Shown here: positions 36,275-45,170 of the stretch, piece by piece
How the letters are laid out: each line of letters starts with the position of its first letter
Numbering within the stretch: position 1 is the stretch's first letter
Origin: Cognatiyoonia sediminum
GTDB lineage: Bacteria > Pseudomonadota > Alphaproteobacteria > Rhodobacterales > Rhodobacteraceae
Length of the DNA: 64,000 bases
Assembly (NCBI RefSeq): GCF_900129845.1
Contig: NZ_FQXB01000001.1
Location: forward strand, 620,001 to 684,000
Direction of reading: 5' to 3'
The notes under the pieces: generated by a model
Told to the model about the DNA's origin: nothing
The model's database searches: none
The model's input: the letters and a program-made list of their open reading frames with translations, nothing else
Program-made: the position numbers and the translations under genes

Positions 36275-36397
36275 ATGAAGTATCTCATCCTAAGCGCCGT
36301 CATCCTGACATCAGCCTGCACACCGGCTCGCATCGCTGGTCAAGCTGCTGTCACAACGGGCCAAGTGGTTCTCGGCGCTGCCGATCTGGTGCTTTGA
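36275..36397 (+). CDS. Small lipoprotein, 40 residues
   Basis: A short frame encoding MKYLILSAVILTSACTPARI and a further 20 residues (AGQAAVTTGQVVLGAADLVL). The first 15 residues are a lipoprotein signal peptide with lipobox LTSAC (cleavage before C15), so the mature product is only 26 residues and anchored to a membrane. A GAGG ribosome site precedes the ATG. It is 35 bases after the binding-protein gene and 3 bases before the aquaporin gene. I do not know a function; the lipobox and position argue for a real gene. Confidence 0.7.
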   Translation: MKYLILSAVILTSACTPARIAGQAAVTTGQVVLGAADLVL

Positions 36398-36400
36398 GCC

Positions 36401-37060
36401 GTGTTTCAAAAGCTTCTCGCTGAAGGGCTCGGCACCGCTTTTCTACTGATCGGCGTTGTCGGATCCGGCATCATGGGAGAGATGCTAGCAGGTGGAAACG
36501 TGGCCATAGCGCTTCTCGCCAATGCCATCACCACAGGCTGCATACTATATGTGATCATCACAACGCTCGGCCCAATATCCGGCGCACATTTCAATCCAGC
36601 CGTCACCGCCTACTTCACCTTACGAGGTGAAATGAAAGCCTCCGAGGCAGCAGCTTATATCCCCATCCAAATCGCTGGCGGCATCGTTGGCGTCTGGCTC
36701 ACCCATGCGATGTTCGATCTGCAGATTCTTCAAACCAGCACGACAGCGCGAACGGGCGGTCCGCAATGGATCAGTGAGGTCATGGCGACATTTGGCCTGT
36801 TGTTCGTCATCGTCGGTGGCCTGCGATCAAGACCAGACGCCGTTCCAACGTTAGTCGCGCTCTACATTACTGGTGCATACTGGTTCACCAGCTCAACCAG
36901 CTTCGCAAACCCTGCCGTGACGATCGCCCGTGGGTTCAGCGATACATTCGCAGGGATCAATCCCAGTCACATCGCGATGTTTGTCGTGGCTCAGGCAATC
37001 GGCATGACCGTTGCGCTAATCGTACTGCCAAAGCTCTTCGAACCTAGGTCAGAGACGTAA
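36401..37060 (+). CDS. MIP family aquaporin/glycerol-facilitator-like channel
   Basis: A 219-residue major-intrinsic-protein channel with six membrane helices. The first NPA motif is in GAHFNPAVTAY (about 65-75) and the second in SFANPAVTIAR (about 166-176). AEGLGTAFLLIGVVGSGIMG at the start is typical of proteobacterial aquaporins; some such short forms move arsenite, but no arsenic genes are nearby. It starts with GTG, 3 bases after the small lipoprotein. The 3' end overlaps the convergent regulator by 17 bases. Confidence 0.9.
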   Translation: MFQKLLAEGLGTAFLLIGVVGSGIMGEMLAGGNVAIALLANAITTGCILYVIITTLGPISGAHFNPAVTAYFTLRGEMKASEAAAYIPIQIAGGIVGVWLTHAMFDLQILQTSTTARTGGPQWISEVMATFGLLFVIVGGLRSRPDAVPTLVALYITGAYWFTSSTSFANPAVTIARGFSDTFAGINPSHIAMFVVAQAIGMTVALIVLPKLFEPRSET

Positions 37061-37667
37061 CCCAAAGGATCGTCGCATCGTCTTGGCTGACGGACACCAC
37101 ATTGTGGCCCATGGTTGCGTCGTAATAGGCGCTGTCGCCACGACGCAGTTCAATCGCTTCATAGAATTCCGTGTAGAGCTTTACGACACCGGTCAGCACG
37201 TACAAAAATTCCTCACCGTCATGCCTGATCCAACCATCGAAGTCTGACATGTCTCGCGCTCTGATGCGCGCACGATAGGGCAGCATTTTCTTGCGTGTCA
37301 GGGACTCCGCCAACAACTCATGCTCATAAGTCGTCGTCATCTGCACGGATGTTTCGTCATTTTTTGTCACGCTCAATCGGCCATTGATCTGCCCCTTGCT
37401 TGGCGCGGTAAAGAGCTGCGGCACTGAGATATCCAACCCGACAGCGAGTTTCTTGAGCGCTTCATAAGTCGGCGACATCTGACCGTTTTCAATCTTCGAT
37501 AGAGTCGATCGCGCTAATCCAGCCTGATTGGCCGCTTGCTCTAGCGTCCATTGCTTCGCTTTGCGAAGGTCGCGCACGCGTGCACCCAGATCCAGAGGAG
37601 CGGCGACTTCGGCCTCCCCATTTTCTCGGGCTATTCGGATAATGGCTGTTGGATCATCGTTGGTCAT
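37044..37667 (-). CDS. XRE-type transcriptional regulator with C-terminal cupin
   Basis: A 207-residue regulator: an HTH_3 domain at about 28-85 (LGARVRDLRKAKQWTLEQAANQAGLARSTLSKIENGQMSP, read here in two parts) and a cupin domain at about 125-205 with HDGEEFLYVLTGVVKLY and GDSAYYDATMGHNVVSV. Such cupin-HTH proteins sense small metabolites and usually repress adjacent catabolic genes. It is divergent from the adenylate-forming enzyme gene across a 64-bp spacer, so it probably regulates that operon. Confidence 0.9.
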   Translation of the reverse strand: MTNDDPTAIIRIARENGEAEVAAPLDLGARVRDLRKAKQWTLEQAANQAGLARSTLSKIENGQMSPTYEALKKLAVGLDISVPQLFTAPSKGQINGRLSVTKNDETSVQMTTTYEHELLAESLTRKKMLPYRARIRARDMSDFDGWIRHDGEEFLYVLTGVVKLYTEFYEAIELRRGDSAYYDATMGHNVVSVSQDDATILWVTSLT

Positions 37668-37731
37668 GTGGCGATATAGCGACCACGATGGACGTCTTGC
37701 AACCTCTACCTGTTCTAGCTAGCCGTGACAT

Positions 37732-39195
37732 ATGACCATCCCTACCCCCTTCAACATGGCTGAATATGTCCTGAGGCATGCCACGAGACTTTCAAGCAAG
37801 ACTGCTTTGGAAGTTGTCGGATCGGCCAATCTATCACTTACTTACGCTGACCTAGAAAATCGCGTTCAATGCCTTGCAGCGCAGATTGAGGCGCAAACCT
37901 TCGGCTCAGGTGATCGGGTTATGTTACGACTTGGGAATACCGAACGCTTTCCGATTGCCTATCTCGCAGCCATCGCTGTCGATCGCGTTCCGATCGTGAC
38001 GTCTTCCAAGCTCACCCAAACTGAAATCGATGCAATGGCCTTGGAAACCAAACCAAACCTCACAATCGCAGACAAAGGGCTACCAACGCCAAAGAATGTT
38101 CCGCTCATCGATGACATGGCGGCCGTGGATTTCAATGGCTACCACCACGGCGACCCTAACCGCCCCGCCTATATCATTTACACCTCTGGCACCTCGGGCT
38201 CACCTCGCGCTGTCGTCCATGCTCATCGCGCAATTTGGGCGCGCCGAATGATGATCAAAGACTGGTACGATCTCTCTGCCGAAGACTGCATGATGCACGC
38301 TGGCGCCTTCAATTGGACCTACACCCTCGGCACTGGCCTGATGGACCCATGGTCCGTAGGCGCAACAGCCCTTATCCCAGAAGAGGGAACCGCAGCAGAA
38401 GCCTTGCCGACACTCATCGCTGAACACAAAGCAACCCTCTTTGCAGCCAGCCCCGGCGTTTACCGTAGAATGCTGCGTCAAGAGTTTCCGAAAGTGCCAA
38501 CACTTCGGCACGCCCTGTCCGCTGGAGAGAAACTCCCCGACATCACGCGTGCGCACTGGGAAACCAAAACGGGCACGGCCATCCACGAAGCATACGGCAT
38601 GTCAGAATGCTCAACCTTCTTATCGGGCAGCCCTGCTCGTCCCGCGCCGACCGGAACACTTGGCTTCCCACAAACAGGCCGCAAAATTGACCTTATATCT
38701 AACGGCGAGCCTTCGGAAACAGGCGTCATCTCCATCCACAAAAGCGATCCCGGCCTTATGCTCGGCTACCTCAACCAACCACAAGAAACGCGCCAACGGT
38801 TTAACGGCGACTGGTTTCTGACGGGCGACATCGGCACCCGAAATCCCGATGGCTCGATCACATTCGAAGGCCGCGCAGATGACATGATGAACGCAGGAGG
38901 CCACCGCGTCAGCCCAATTGAGGTCGAACAAGCCCTCTCGACCTGTGCAAAAATCTCAGAAGCAGCCTGCGCAGAAGTCAGACTAAAATCCGACCTTTCT
39001 TTGATTGCGGCCTTTTACGTCGCGTCTGACGTGATAGAGGAGGATGAGATACAAAACCATTTGCGCGATCTAATCGCGGATTACAAACGCCCTCGCATCT
39101 TTGTTCGCGTCGACCAGCTACCGCGTGGAAACAACAACAAACTGCTCCGGCAAAAGCTCAAACAAGATTGGGAGGCCGACCATGGTCAAACTTGA
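37732..39195 (+). CDS. Class I adenylate-forming enzyme (acyl/aryl-CoA ligase-like)
   Basis: A 487-residue ANL-superfamily enzyme that should activate a carboxylic acid as an acyl-adenylate, then a CoA thioester. The phosphate-binding motif YTSGTSGSPR (150-159) has arginine where lysine is usual. YGMSECS is motif A5, LTGDI and GRADDMMNAGGHRVSP are A7-A8, and PRGNNNKLLRQKL carries the C-terminal lysine. It most resembles benzoate/short-chain acyl-CoA ligases, but the substrate cannot be named. It overlaps the DsbA-like gene by 14 bases. Confidence 0.85.
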   Translation: MTIPTPFNMAEYVLRHATRLSSKTALEVVGSANLSLTYADLENRVQCLAAQIEAQTFGSGDRVMLRLGNTERFPIAYLAAIAVDRVPIVTSSKLTQTEIDAMALETKPNLTIADKGLPTPKNVPLIDDMAAVDFNGYHHGDPNRPAYIIYTSGTSGSPRAVVHAHRAIWARRMMIKDWYDLSAEDCMMHAGAFNWTYTLGTGLMDPWSVGATALIPEEGTAAEALPTLIAEHKATLFAASPGVYRRMLRQEFPKVPTLRHALSAGEKLPDITRAHWETKTGTAIHEAYGMSECSTFLSGSPARPAPTGTLGFPQTGRKIDLISNGEPSETGVISIHKSDPGLMLGYLNQPQETRQRFNGDWFLTGDIGTRNPDGSITFEGRADDMMNAGGHRVSPIEVEQALSTCAKISEAACAEVRLKSDLSLIAAFYVASDVIEEDEIQNHLRDLIADYKRPRIFVRVDQLPRGNNNKLLRQKLKQDWEADHGQT

Positions 39196-39826
39196 TATTA
39201 TCTCCGACCCGATCTGCCCGTGGTGCTACATCGGCAAAAGCAACCTCGATAAGGCGCTTGCTCAATACCTCGACCATCCGTTTGAGATTGAATGGCACCC
39301 GTTCCAACTGAACCCAGATATGCCCGCAGAGGGCATGGACCGTCGCGAATACCTCGAAACCAAGTTTGGCGGGAAAGAAGGCGTCGTTCGCTCTTATGGG
39401 CCGGTGGTGACTCATGCCGAAAATTCTGGCGTCGAGATGCACCTCGACAAAATCCAGATAACACCCAACACCATCGACGCGCACCGCTTAATCCACTGGG
39501 CCGGTTTGGAACAGCGCCAGCTTTTAATGGTCGACCTTCTGTTCAAAGCCTATTTCGTCGACGGGCGCGATATCAGCGATCACGAAGTTCTGGCCGATCT
39601 CGCCGATACAGCAGAAATGGACGCCAGTATGGTGACCCGCCTCCTCGCCTCGGACAGCGACATCGAAGACATCCGCGCACGCGACGTTCACAGCCGCAAA
39701 ATGGGGGTCCAGTCGGTGCCAACCTTCATCGTTGCCAACCAACATGCTGTGCCCGGTGCGCAACCGCCTGAGATGTGGGCAAAGGTGATTGAAGACATCC
39801 AGCAGCAGTTGGATGCGGCGGAGTGA
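39182..39826 (+). CDS. DsbA family oxidoreductase (FrnE-like)
   Basis: A 214-residue cytoplasmic thioredoxin-fold protein of the DsbA/FrnE/HCCA-isomerase group. The CPWC active site is at residues 12-15 (DPICPWCYIGK), and SVPTFIVANQHAVPGAQP near 178-195 is the family cis-proline region. There is no signal peptide, so it is not an envelope Dsb. FrnE relatives act in oxidative-stress defence or polyketide biosynthesis. The start at 39182 lies within the upstream ligase gene and the stop overlaps the MFS gene, so three genes form one operon. Confidence 0.9.
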   Translation: MVKLDIISDPICPWCYIGKSNLDKALAQYLDHPFEIEWHPFQLNPDMPAEGMDRREYLETKFGGKEGVVRSYGPVVTHAENSGVEMHLDKIQITPNTIDAHRLIHWAGLEQRQLLMVDLLFKAYFVDGRDISDHEVLADLADTAEMDASMVTRLLASDSDIEDIRARDVHSRKMGVQSVPTFIVANQHAVPGAQPPEMWAKVIEDIQQQLDAAE

Positions 39827-41031
39827 CCCACGACGCCAAGCGCCTATCTCAAACCGAATTCATCGCCCTTATGGCGATGGTTGCGGCGACTGTCGCGTTC
39901 TCTATCGACGCAATGCTGCCAGCACTTCCAGAGATTGGCGCAGAGCTTAGCCCCGATGCACTTAACAATGCGCAGCTGATCCTGACCAGTTTTGTGTTTG
40001 GCATGGGACTTGGCACATTCGTCACCGGTCCTCTTTCCGATACCTTTGGACGAAAACCCGTAATGATCGGCGGTGCGGTGCTCTATTGCGGTGCGGCGAT
40101 TTGGGCCTTTTATGCGCAAACGTTGGAAGTGATGCTAATCGCACGAACCATTCAAGGATTGGGTGCCGCCGGACCTCGCGTTGTCGCACTCGCAATGATC
40201 CGGGACATCTATGGCGGACGCGACATGGCGCGCATCTCGTCTTTCGTCATGCTCGTGTTTTCTTTGGTGCCCGCATTAGCACCGACGCTCGGCTATTTTA
40301 TTATTGCAGGCTTTGGATGGCGCTCCATCTTCCTTGCCTTTGTTATTTTTTCTCTGGCTACCTCAATCTGGCTCCTGATCCGCCAGCCGGAAACGCTTTT
40401 GCCAGAGAATCGTCGACCGCTTAGAATTGGCAAACTGATCGAAGCCACCAAAGAAGTTTTGACCACAGAAACAACGCGCCTCTCAATGATCGTACAAACT
40501 TTGGGTTTCGGGATCCTGTTCAGCTCTCTGTCATCGATCCAACAGATCTTTGATCTGGTGTTCGATGAAGGCGAGCACTTTCATTATTGGTTCGGTAGCA
40601 TCGCCGTGATTTCAGCGAGCGCATCACTCCTCAACGCGCGCATAGTCGGGAAATACGGCATGCGCGCGATTATCAGGCGCATGTTTCAGGTGAACGTAAC
40701 AGTCGCCTTGATCATGGTCGCTTGCCAATTCACAGGTAGTGAAACAGTGCGCTTCTGGTCATTCTACGTCTTCGTTGTCAGCTGCTTCTTTGGCGCCGGT
40801 ATGACCATCGGCAACCTAAACGCGCTCGCCATGGAACCGTTGCCTCACATCGCGGGTTTGGCAGCGTCAGCCATTGCTGCCGTGGCAACGGTCGGCGCGG
40901 TCTTTATCGCTATTCCTGTCGGTCTTGCCTTCAACGGAACTCCGGTCCCGTTAGGACTCGCCGTCGCCCTCCTCGCCACCGTCGCTTTCTGGTTCACGAC
41001 AAAGATCAAAAGGCCAAGCGACGAAGACTAG
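39823..41031 (+). CDS. MFS transporter, Bcr/CflA drug-efflux type
   Basis: A 402-residue major-facilitator protein with 12 membrane helices. FVTGPLSDTFGRKPVMIGGA (about 67-86) is the MFS loop 2-3 motif, and ARTIQGLGAAGPRVVALAMIRD (about 107-128) is the Bcr/CflA signature. It probably exports small amphipathic compounds by proton antiport. It starts with GTG overlapping the DsbA-like stop; with the ligase and the divergent cupin regulator it may export a product or substrate of that operon. It ends overlapping mfd by 4 bases. Confidence 0.9.
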   Translation: MTHDAKRLSQTEFIALMAMVAATVAFSIDAMLPALPEIGAELSPDALNNAQLILTSFVFGMGLGTFVTGPLSDTFGRKPVMIGGAVLYCGAAIWAFYAQTLEVMLIARTIQGLGAAGPRVVALAMIRDIYGGRDMARISSFVMLVFSLVPALAPTLGYFIIAGFGWRSIFLAFVIFSLATSIWLLIRQPETLLPENRRPLRIGKLIEATKEVLTTETTRLSMIVQTLGFGILFSSLSSIQQIFDLVFDEGEHFHYWFGSIAVISASASLLNARIVGKYGMRAIIRRMFQVNVTVALIMVACQFTGSETVRFWSFYVFVVSCFFGAGMTIGNLNALAMEPLPHIAGLAASAIAAVATVGAVFIAIPVGLAFNGTPVPLGLAVALLATVAFWFTTKIKRPSDED

Positions 41032-44000
41032 CGATTCGCCCGCTTCTTCTCCTCCGCAAGTTTCTGCGCCAAATCCCGTGCGATGTTGAACGCACCTTGG
41101 ATCTTGTCCTTTTCCTTGGTCCAATCGCGCCGCACGACGATCTTGTTGTCTTTGACCTTCGCCAATCCGCGCTGGTCATTGATAAACTCGACTAAGCCCT
41201 GCGGTGACGCAAACTTGTCATTGTGGAACTGGATCGTCGCGCCCTTGGGCCCGGCATCCAGCTTCGCGATCCCCGCCTTTTTGCACATGGCTTTGATGCG
41301 GACGACCAGCATGAGTGAATTGACCTCACGTGGCAGCTTGCCAAATCGGTCAATCAATTCAGCGGCAAAGCCTTCCAGCTCCACCTTGGTGGTCAATTCG
41401 GACAAGCGACGATAAAGCCCCAACCGGACATCCAAATCTGGAATGTAGTCCTCTGGTATGAGCACCGGTATGCCGAGGTTGATGTTCGGCGACCATTGAC
41501 CATCGTCCACAATTCCTTCCGCTGCGCCGGATTTGATCGCAGCGATCTGCTCTTCCAACATCTGCTGATAAAGCTCGTATCCGACCTCTTTCATCTGGCC
41601 AGATTGCTCTTCGCCGAGTAAGTTCCCCGCCCCGCGAATATCCAAATCCTGAGAGGCGAGCGTGAACCCTGCCCCGAGCGTGTCCAACGAACTCAACACG
41701 CGCAGTCGTTTCTGCGCCGTATCCGTCAACCGCTGACGTGGCTTTGTCGTCAGATAGGCATAAGCGCGTGTCTTTGACCGGCCAACGCGTCCGCGGATCT
41801 GATAAAGCTGGGCCAATCCAAACATATCCGCCCGCCAAACAACCATGGTGTTGGCCGTCGGAATATCCAAACCCGATTCCACAATCGTCGTCGCCAGCAG
41901 CACATCATACTTACCATCGTAAAAGGCGTTCATCCGGTCATCTAGATCACCCGCCGCCAATTGACCGGTGGCTGTGATGAACGACACCTCCGGCACCTGA
42001 TCGCGCAAGAACGTTTCCATCTCCGAAATGTCAGAAATACGCGGAACGACCAAGAATGACTGACCCCCACGATAGTGTTCCCGCAACAAAGCTTCACGGA
42101 TCGTGATCGTATCAAATTCACTTACATAAGTGCGGATCGCCAACCGGTCGATCGGCGGCGTGCCGATGATCGACAAATCGCGCACGCCTGACAGCGACAG
42201 TTGTAGCGTTCGAGGGATCGGCGTCGCGGTTAAGGTCAAGACATGCACATCCGTGCGCATCTGCTTCAGACGTTCCTTGTGCTGCACCCCGAAATGCTGT
42301 TCCTCATCAATGATGAGCAGCCCGAGGTTCTTGAATCGTATATTTTTTGCCAGCAGCGCATGGGTGCCGACGACGATATCAACGGTGCCCTTCGCCATAC
42401 CTTCGCGCGTCAGGTTCGCTTCTTTCGCTGACACAAACCGCGACAAGGGCCGGACATTCACTGGGAACCCTCTGAACCGCTCTGCAAAGTTCTTATAATG
42501 CTGCCGCGCCAGCAATGTCGTGGGCGCAATGATTGCGACCTGCACGCCGGTCAGAGCCGCCACAAAGGCTGCGCGTATCGCCACTTCTGTCTTGCCAAAA
42601 CCCACGTCGCCACAAACCAGACGATCCATCGGGCGGCCAGATCCCATGTCATCCAGAACATCTTCAATAGCCTGCAATTGATCGTCGGTCTCTGCATAGG
42701 GGAAACGCGCAAGGAACTGATCCCACAGCCCATCCGTCGGCTCCATCACTGGCGCTGACCGCAGCTCGCGCTCCGCTGCTACTCGCATCAATCGCTCGGC
42801 AATCTGGCGAATGCGTTCTTTCAGCTTGGCCTTCTTCGCTTGCCACGCGCCACCACCCAACCGGTCCAAAAGCCCCGTGTCGTGACCGTATTTGGAAAGC
42901 AGTTCGATGTTCTCGACCGGCAGATAAAGCTTCGCCTGCTCCGCATATTCCAGCAGCAAGCATTCGTGCGCAGCGCCCAAGGCGGTCACAACCTCAAGCC
43001 CTTTAAACCGCCCAACACCATGATCGACATGAACCACCAGATCACCCGGCGCCAAAGAAGTCGCCTCAGTAAGGAAGTTCTCAGCCCGACGTTTCCGCTT
43101 CGTCTGCCGGATCAGCCGATCGCCCAGAACGTCCTGCTCTGAAATCACCGTCAGCCCGGGAGCCTCGAAGCCCGCATCCAAGGCCCAAACCGCCAGATGC
43201 AGCCCACTTTTCCCAACGCGAGAGAAATCTGACACGGGGATCGCTGCCGCTACGCCTTCGTCCTCGATCAAGCCCGTCAGTCTTTCCCGCGCGCCTTCGG
43301 AATAGGAGGCAATCACAACCGGCCCATCCGCCAGCTTTTCTATCAGATGCTCCGCCAAACTGCCAAAAAGGCTGATCTGCTCTTGCTGCCGTTCTGGAGC
43401 AAAGTTCCGCCCTGCCCGACCGCCGGCATCTGTCACACCCAAACCAGTTGCCTGAGGGAGTGCGGCGAGCTGAATCACGCGGTTGTTTGAAACTGCGGCA
43501 TCCCAAGCGGCATCATCTAAATACAAAAGCGTCGGCGGCGCTGGCTTATAAACGGTATCCATTCGCGATTTCTGCTCAAGCGCATGCATCCGCGTGCCGT
43601 ACTGATCCTCTATCGCCTCCCACCGTGCCAAACGGCTCGGCCCGACCTGATCGTCCAACATGATCGACAACCCGTCGACGAAATTAAACAGAGTCTCCAA
43701 ATCGTCCTGAAAGAACCCCAACCAATGTTCAACACCCGCGTGTTTGCGTCCTGCTGACACCGCCTCATACAGCGGATCATCGGTCCCCGCAGCGCCAAAC
43801 TCGATACGATAATTCTGACGGAACCGTGTGATCGCGGCGTCATCAAGAATAACCTCGGACACCGGCGCAAGCTCAATCTCGTTAAGCTTTTCCGTCGTGC
43901 GCTGCGTCGCTGGATCAAACCGCCGCGCTCCATCCAACACATCGCCGAACAAATCCAAGCGGATGGGGCCTGACTGTCCCGGCGGAAAAATATCAATGAT

Positions 44001-44480
44001 GCCGCCTCGGATCGCATAGTCCCCAGGTTCCATCACCGTTGGGCTTTGCGTAAAGCCCATCCGAACGAGGAACGCCTTCAACCCGTCTTCATCAATCCGC
44101 TTGCCCACGGTCGCCGTAAAAGCAGCCTCTTTCAACAAAGATCGGGGCGGCACACGCTGGGTCGCGGCATTCACAGTCGTCAACAAAACGAACTTTGACG
44201 GCATCCCATGAACTAAGGCCGCCAAAGTCGCCATCCTTGCGGCGGAGACGTCAGCGTTTGGCGACACACGATCGTACGGCAAACAATCCCACGCCGGAAA
44301 AACGATCACCGGCATATCAGGCGCAAAGAATGAAAGCGCCGCCTGCATCGCTGCCAGCCTCTTGTCGTCCCGCGCTACGTAGCAAACAGGCGCGTCTGAC
44401 TTTGCAATCTCTTGCAAAACCACCTGCGCATCAAACCCTTCAGGTGCGCCACTAATTGTAATGTGTTGAGTTGCCGACAT
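41028..44480 (-). CDS. mfd: Transcription-repair coupling factor Mfd
   Basis: A 1150-residue translocase that removes stalled RNA polymerase and recruits UvrA. The domain order is right: UvrB-like N-terminus (about 1-350), CarD-like RNA-polymerase-interacting domain (PGDLVVHVDHGVGRFKGLE near 475), RecG-like motor with Walker A GDVGFGKTE (about 622-630) and DEEQHFG (about 724-730), and the C-terminal TRCF domain. The length is normal. It is a single gene convergent with the MFS gene. Confidence 0.97.
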   Translation of the reverse strand: MSATQHITISGAPEGFDAQVVLQEIAKSDAPVCYVARDDKRLAAMQAALSFFAPDMPVIVFPAWDCLPYDRVSPNADVSAARMATLAALVHGMPSKFVLLTTVNAATQRVPPRSLLKEAAFTATVGKRIDEDGLKAFLVRMGFTQSPTVMEPGDYAIRGGIIDIFPPGQSGPIRLDLFGDVLDGARRFDPATQRTTEKLNEIELAPVSEVILDDAAITRFRQNYRIEFGAAGTDDPLYEAVSAGRKHAGVEHWLGFFQDDLETLFNFVDGLSIMLDDQVGPSRLARWEAIEDQYGTRMHALEQKSRMDTVYKPAPPTLLYLDDAAWDAAVSNNRVIQLAALPQATGLGVTDAGGRAGRNFAPERQQEQISLFGSLAEHLIEKLADGPVVIASYSEGARERLTGLIEDEGVAAAIPVSDFSRVGKSGLHLAVWALDAGFEAPGLTVISEQDVLGDRLIRQTKRKRRAENFLTEATSLAPGDLVVHVDHGVGRFKGLEVVTALGAAHECLLLEYAEQAKLYLPVENIELLSKYGHDTGLLDRLGGGAWQAKKAKLKERIRQIAERLMRVAAERELRSAPVMEPTDGLWDQFLARFPYAETDDQLQAIEDVLDDMGSGRPMDRLVCGDVGFGKTEVAIRAAFVAALTGVQVAIIAPTTLLARQHYKNFAERFRGFPVNVRPLSRFVSAKEANLTREGMAKGTVDIVVGTHALLAKNIRFKNLGLLIIDEEQHFGVQHKERLKQMRTDVHVLTLTATPIPRTLQLSLSGVRDLSIIGTPPIDRLAIRTYVSEFDTITIREALLREHYRGGQSFLVVPRISDISEMETFLRDQVPEVSFITATGQLAAGDLDDRMNAFYDGKYDVLLATTIVESGLDIPTANTMVVWRADMFGLAQLYQIRGRVGRSKTRAYAYLTTKPRQRLTDTAQKRLRVLSSLDTLGAGFTLASQDLDIRGAGNLLGEEQSGQMKEVGYELYQQMLEEQIAAIKSGAAEGIVDDGQWSPNINLGIPVLIPEDYIPDLDVRLGLYRRLSELTTKVELEGFAAELIDRFGKLPREVNSLMLVVRIKAMCKKAGIAKLDAGPKGATIQFHNDKFASPQGLVEFINDQRGLAKVKDNKIVVRRDWTKEKDKIQGAFNIARDLAQKLAEEKKRANR

Positions 44481-44515
44481 GAGGCGGACATACCCCTCAT
44501 TTTTGCGAGGTCAAG

Positions 44516-45046
44516 TTATTGAATTAGATGCCGTGCCACATCAAGGTTTTCATACATGCCAAACATCGCGGTCACGAAAAGCGCGCACATCCCGATGCTT
44601 TGAGTGATCAACCTGTGGCGATGCAAAACGCCGAACAAATCCTCACCTTTTGGATCCGAAACCGAGATTTTTCGAGCGGTCGATAAAGTCACCATCCCTA
44701 CGATCGACAACGGGAACGCGAGCAAGAAGATAGCTTGTGCCAATTCGATCCAATAGAAGAAACCGAGAACCAGCAGTCCTGTCAGCAGGAACGTTGCAAA
44801 GGACGCAAGGAAAAGACCGGCTGTTTCACCGATGTGCATAAATCGGTTCACATTCACCCGTACTACATCTTCTAAGTCGATTAGACCTTGGCCCCCGTGG
44901 CGCTTTGCGCGTTGGATCAAATCATACGGAATGCCCAAAACAAAATGGCTCACTGACGACCACACCACGGCCACGGCCATCCAATACCAGACGGACGAAA
45001 ACGACCGCAGGTCGATGACTTGCAATAACGTTGAACTCCAATCCAA
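44516..45046 (-). CDS. Four-helix membrane protein of unknown function
   Basis: A 176-residue protein with four predicted membrane helices (about 20-40, 80-100, 103-125 and 150-167). It contains a conserved-looking segment GQGLIDLEDVVRVNVNRFMHI between helices 1 and 2. It resembles Rhodobacterales proteins that databases sometimes label 'component of SufBCD complex'; I see nothing in it that supports a Fe-S role, and no suf gene is here. It is divergent from hemB and reads towards mfd. Confidence 0.65.
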   Translation of the reverse strand: MDWSSTLLQVIDLRSFSSVWYWMAVAVVWSSVSHFVLGIPYDLIQRAKRHGGQGLIDLEDVVRVNVNRFMHIGETAGLFLASFATFLLTGLLVLGFFYWIELAQAIFLLAFPLSIVGMVTLSTARKISVSDPKGEDLFGVLHRHRLITQSIGMCALFVTAMFGMYENLDVARHLIQ

Positions 45047-45170
45047 GGGGGGATCTCTTTAGTGGCAACCGTGTTTTGGCGGAACCTATAGCCGGAGGTG
45101 GCAAATGCCCAGCCTTGTGAAGTCACAAAATCCATGCAACCACATTGGGTGTGACAAGAAAGGCCCGATC

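Noticed and set aside
44516-45046. Naming the membrane protein as a SufBCD component
   Set aside because: Homologues may carry that label, but nothing in the sequence or neighbourhood supports Fe-S assembly.
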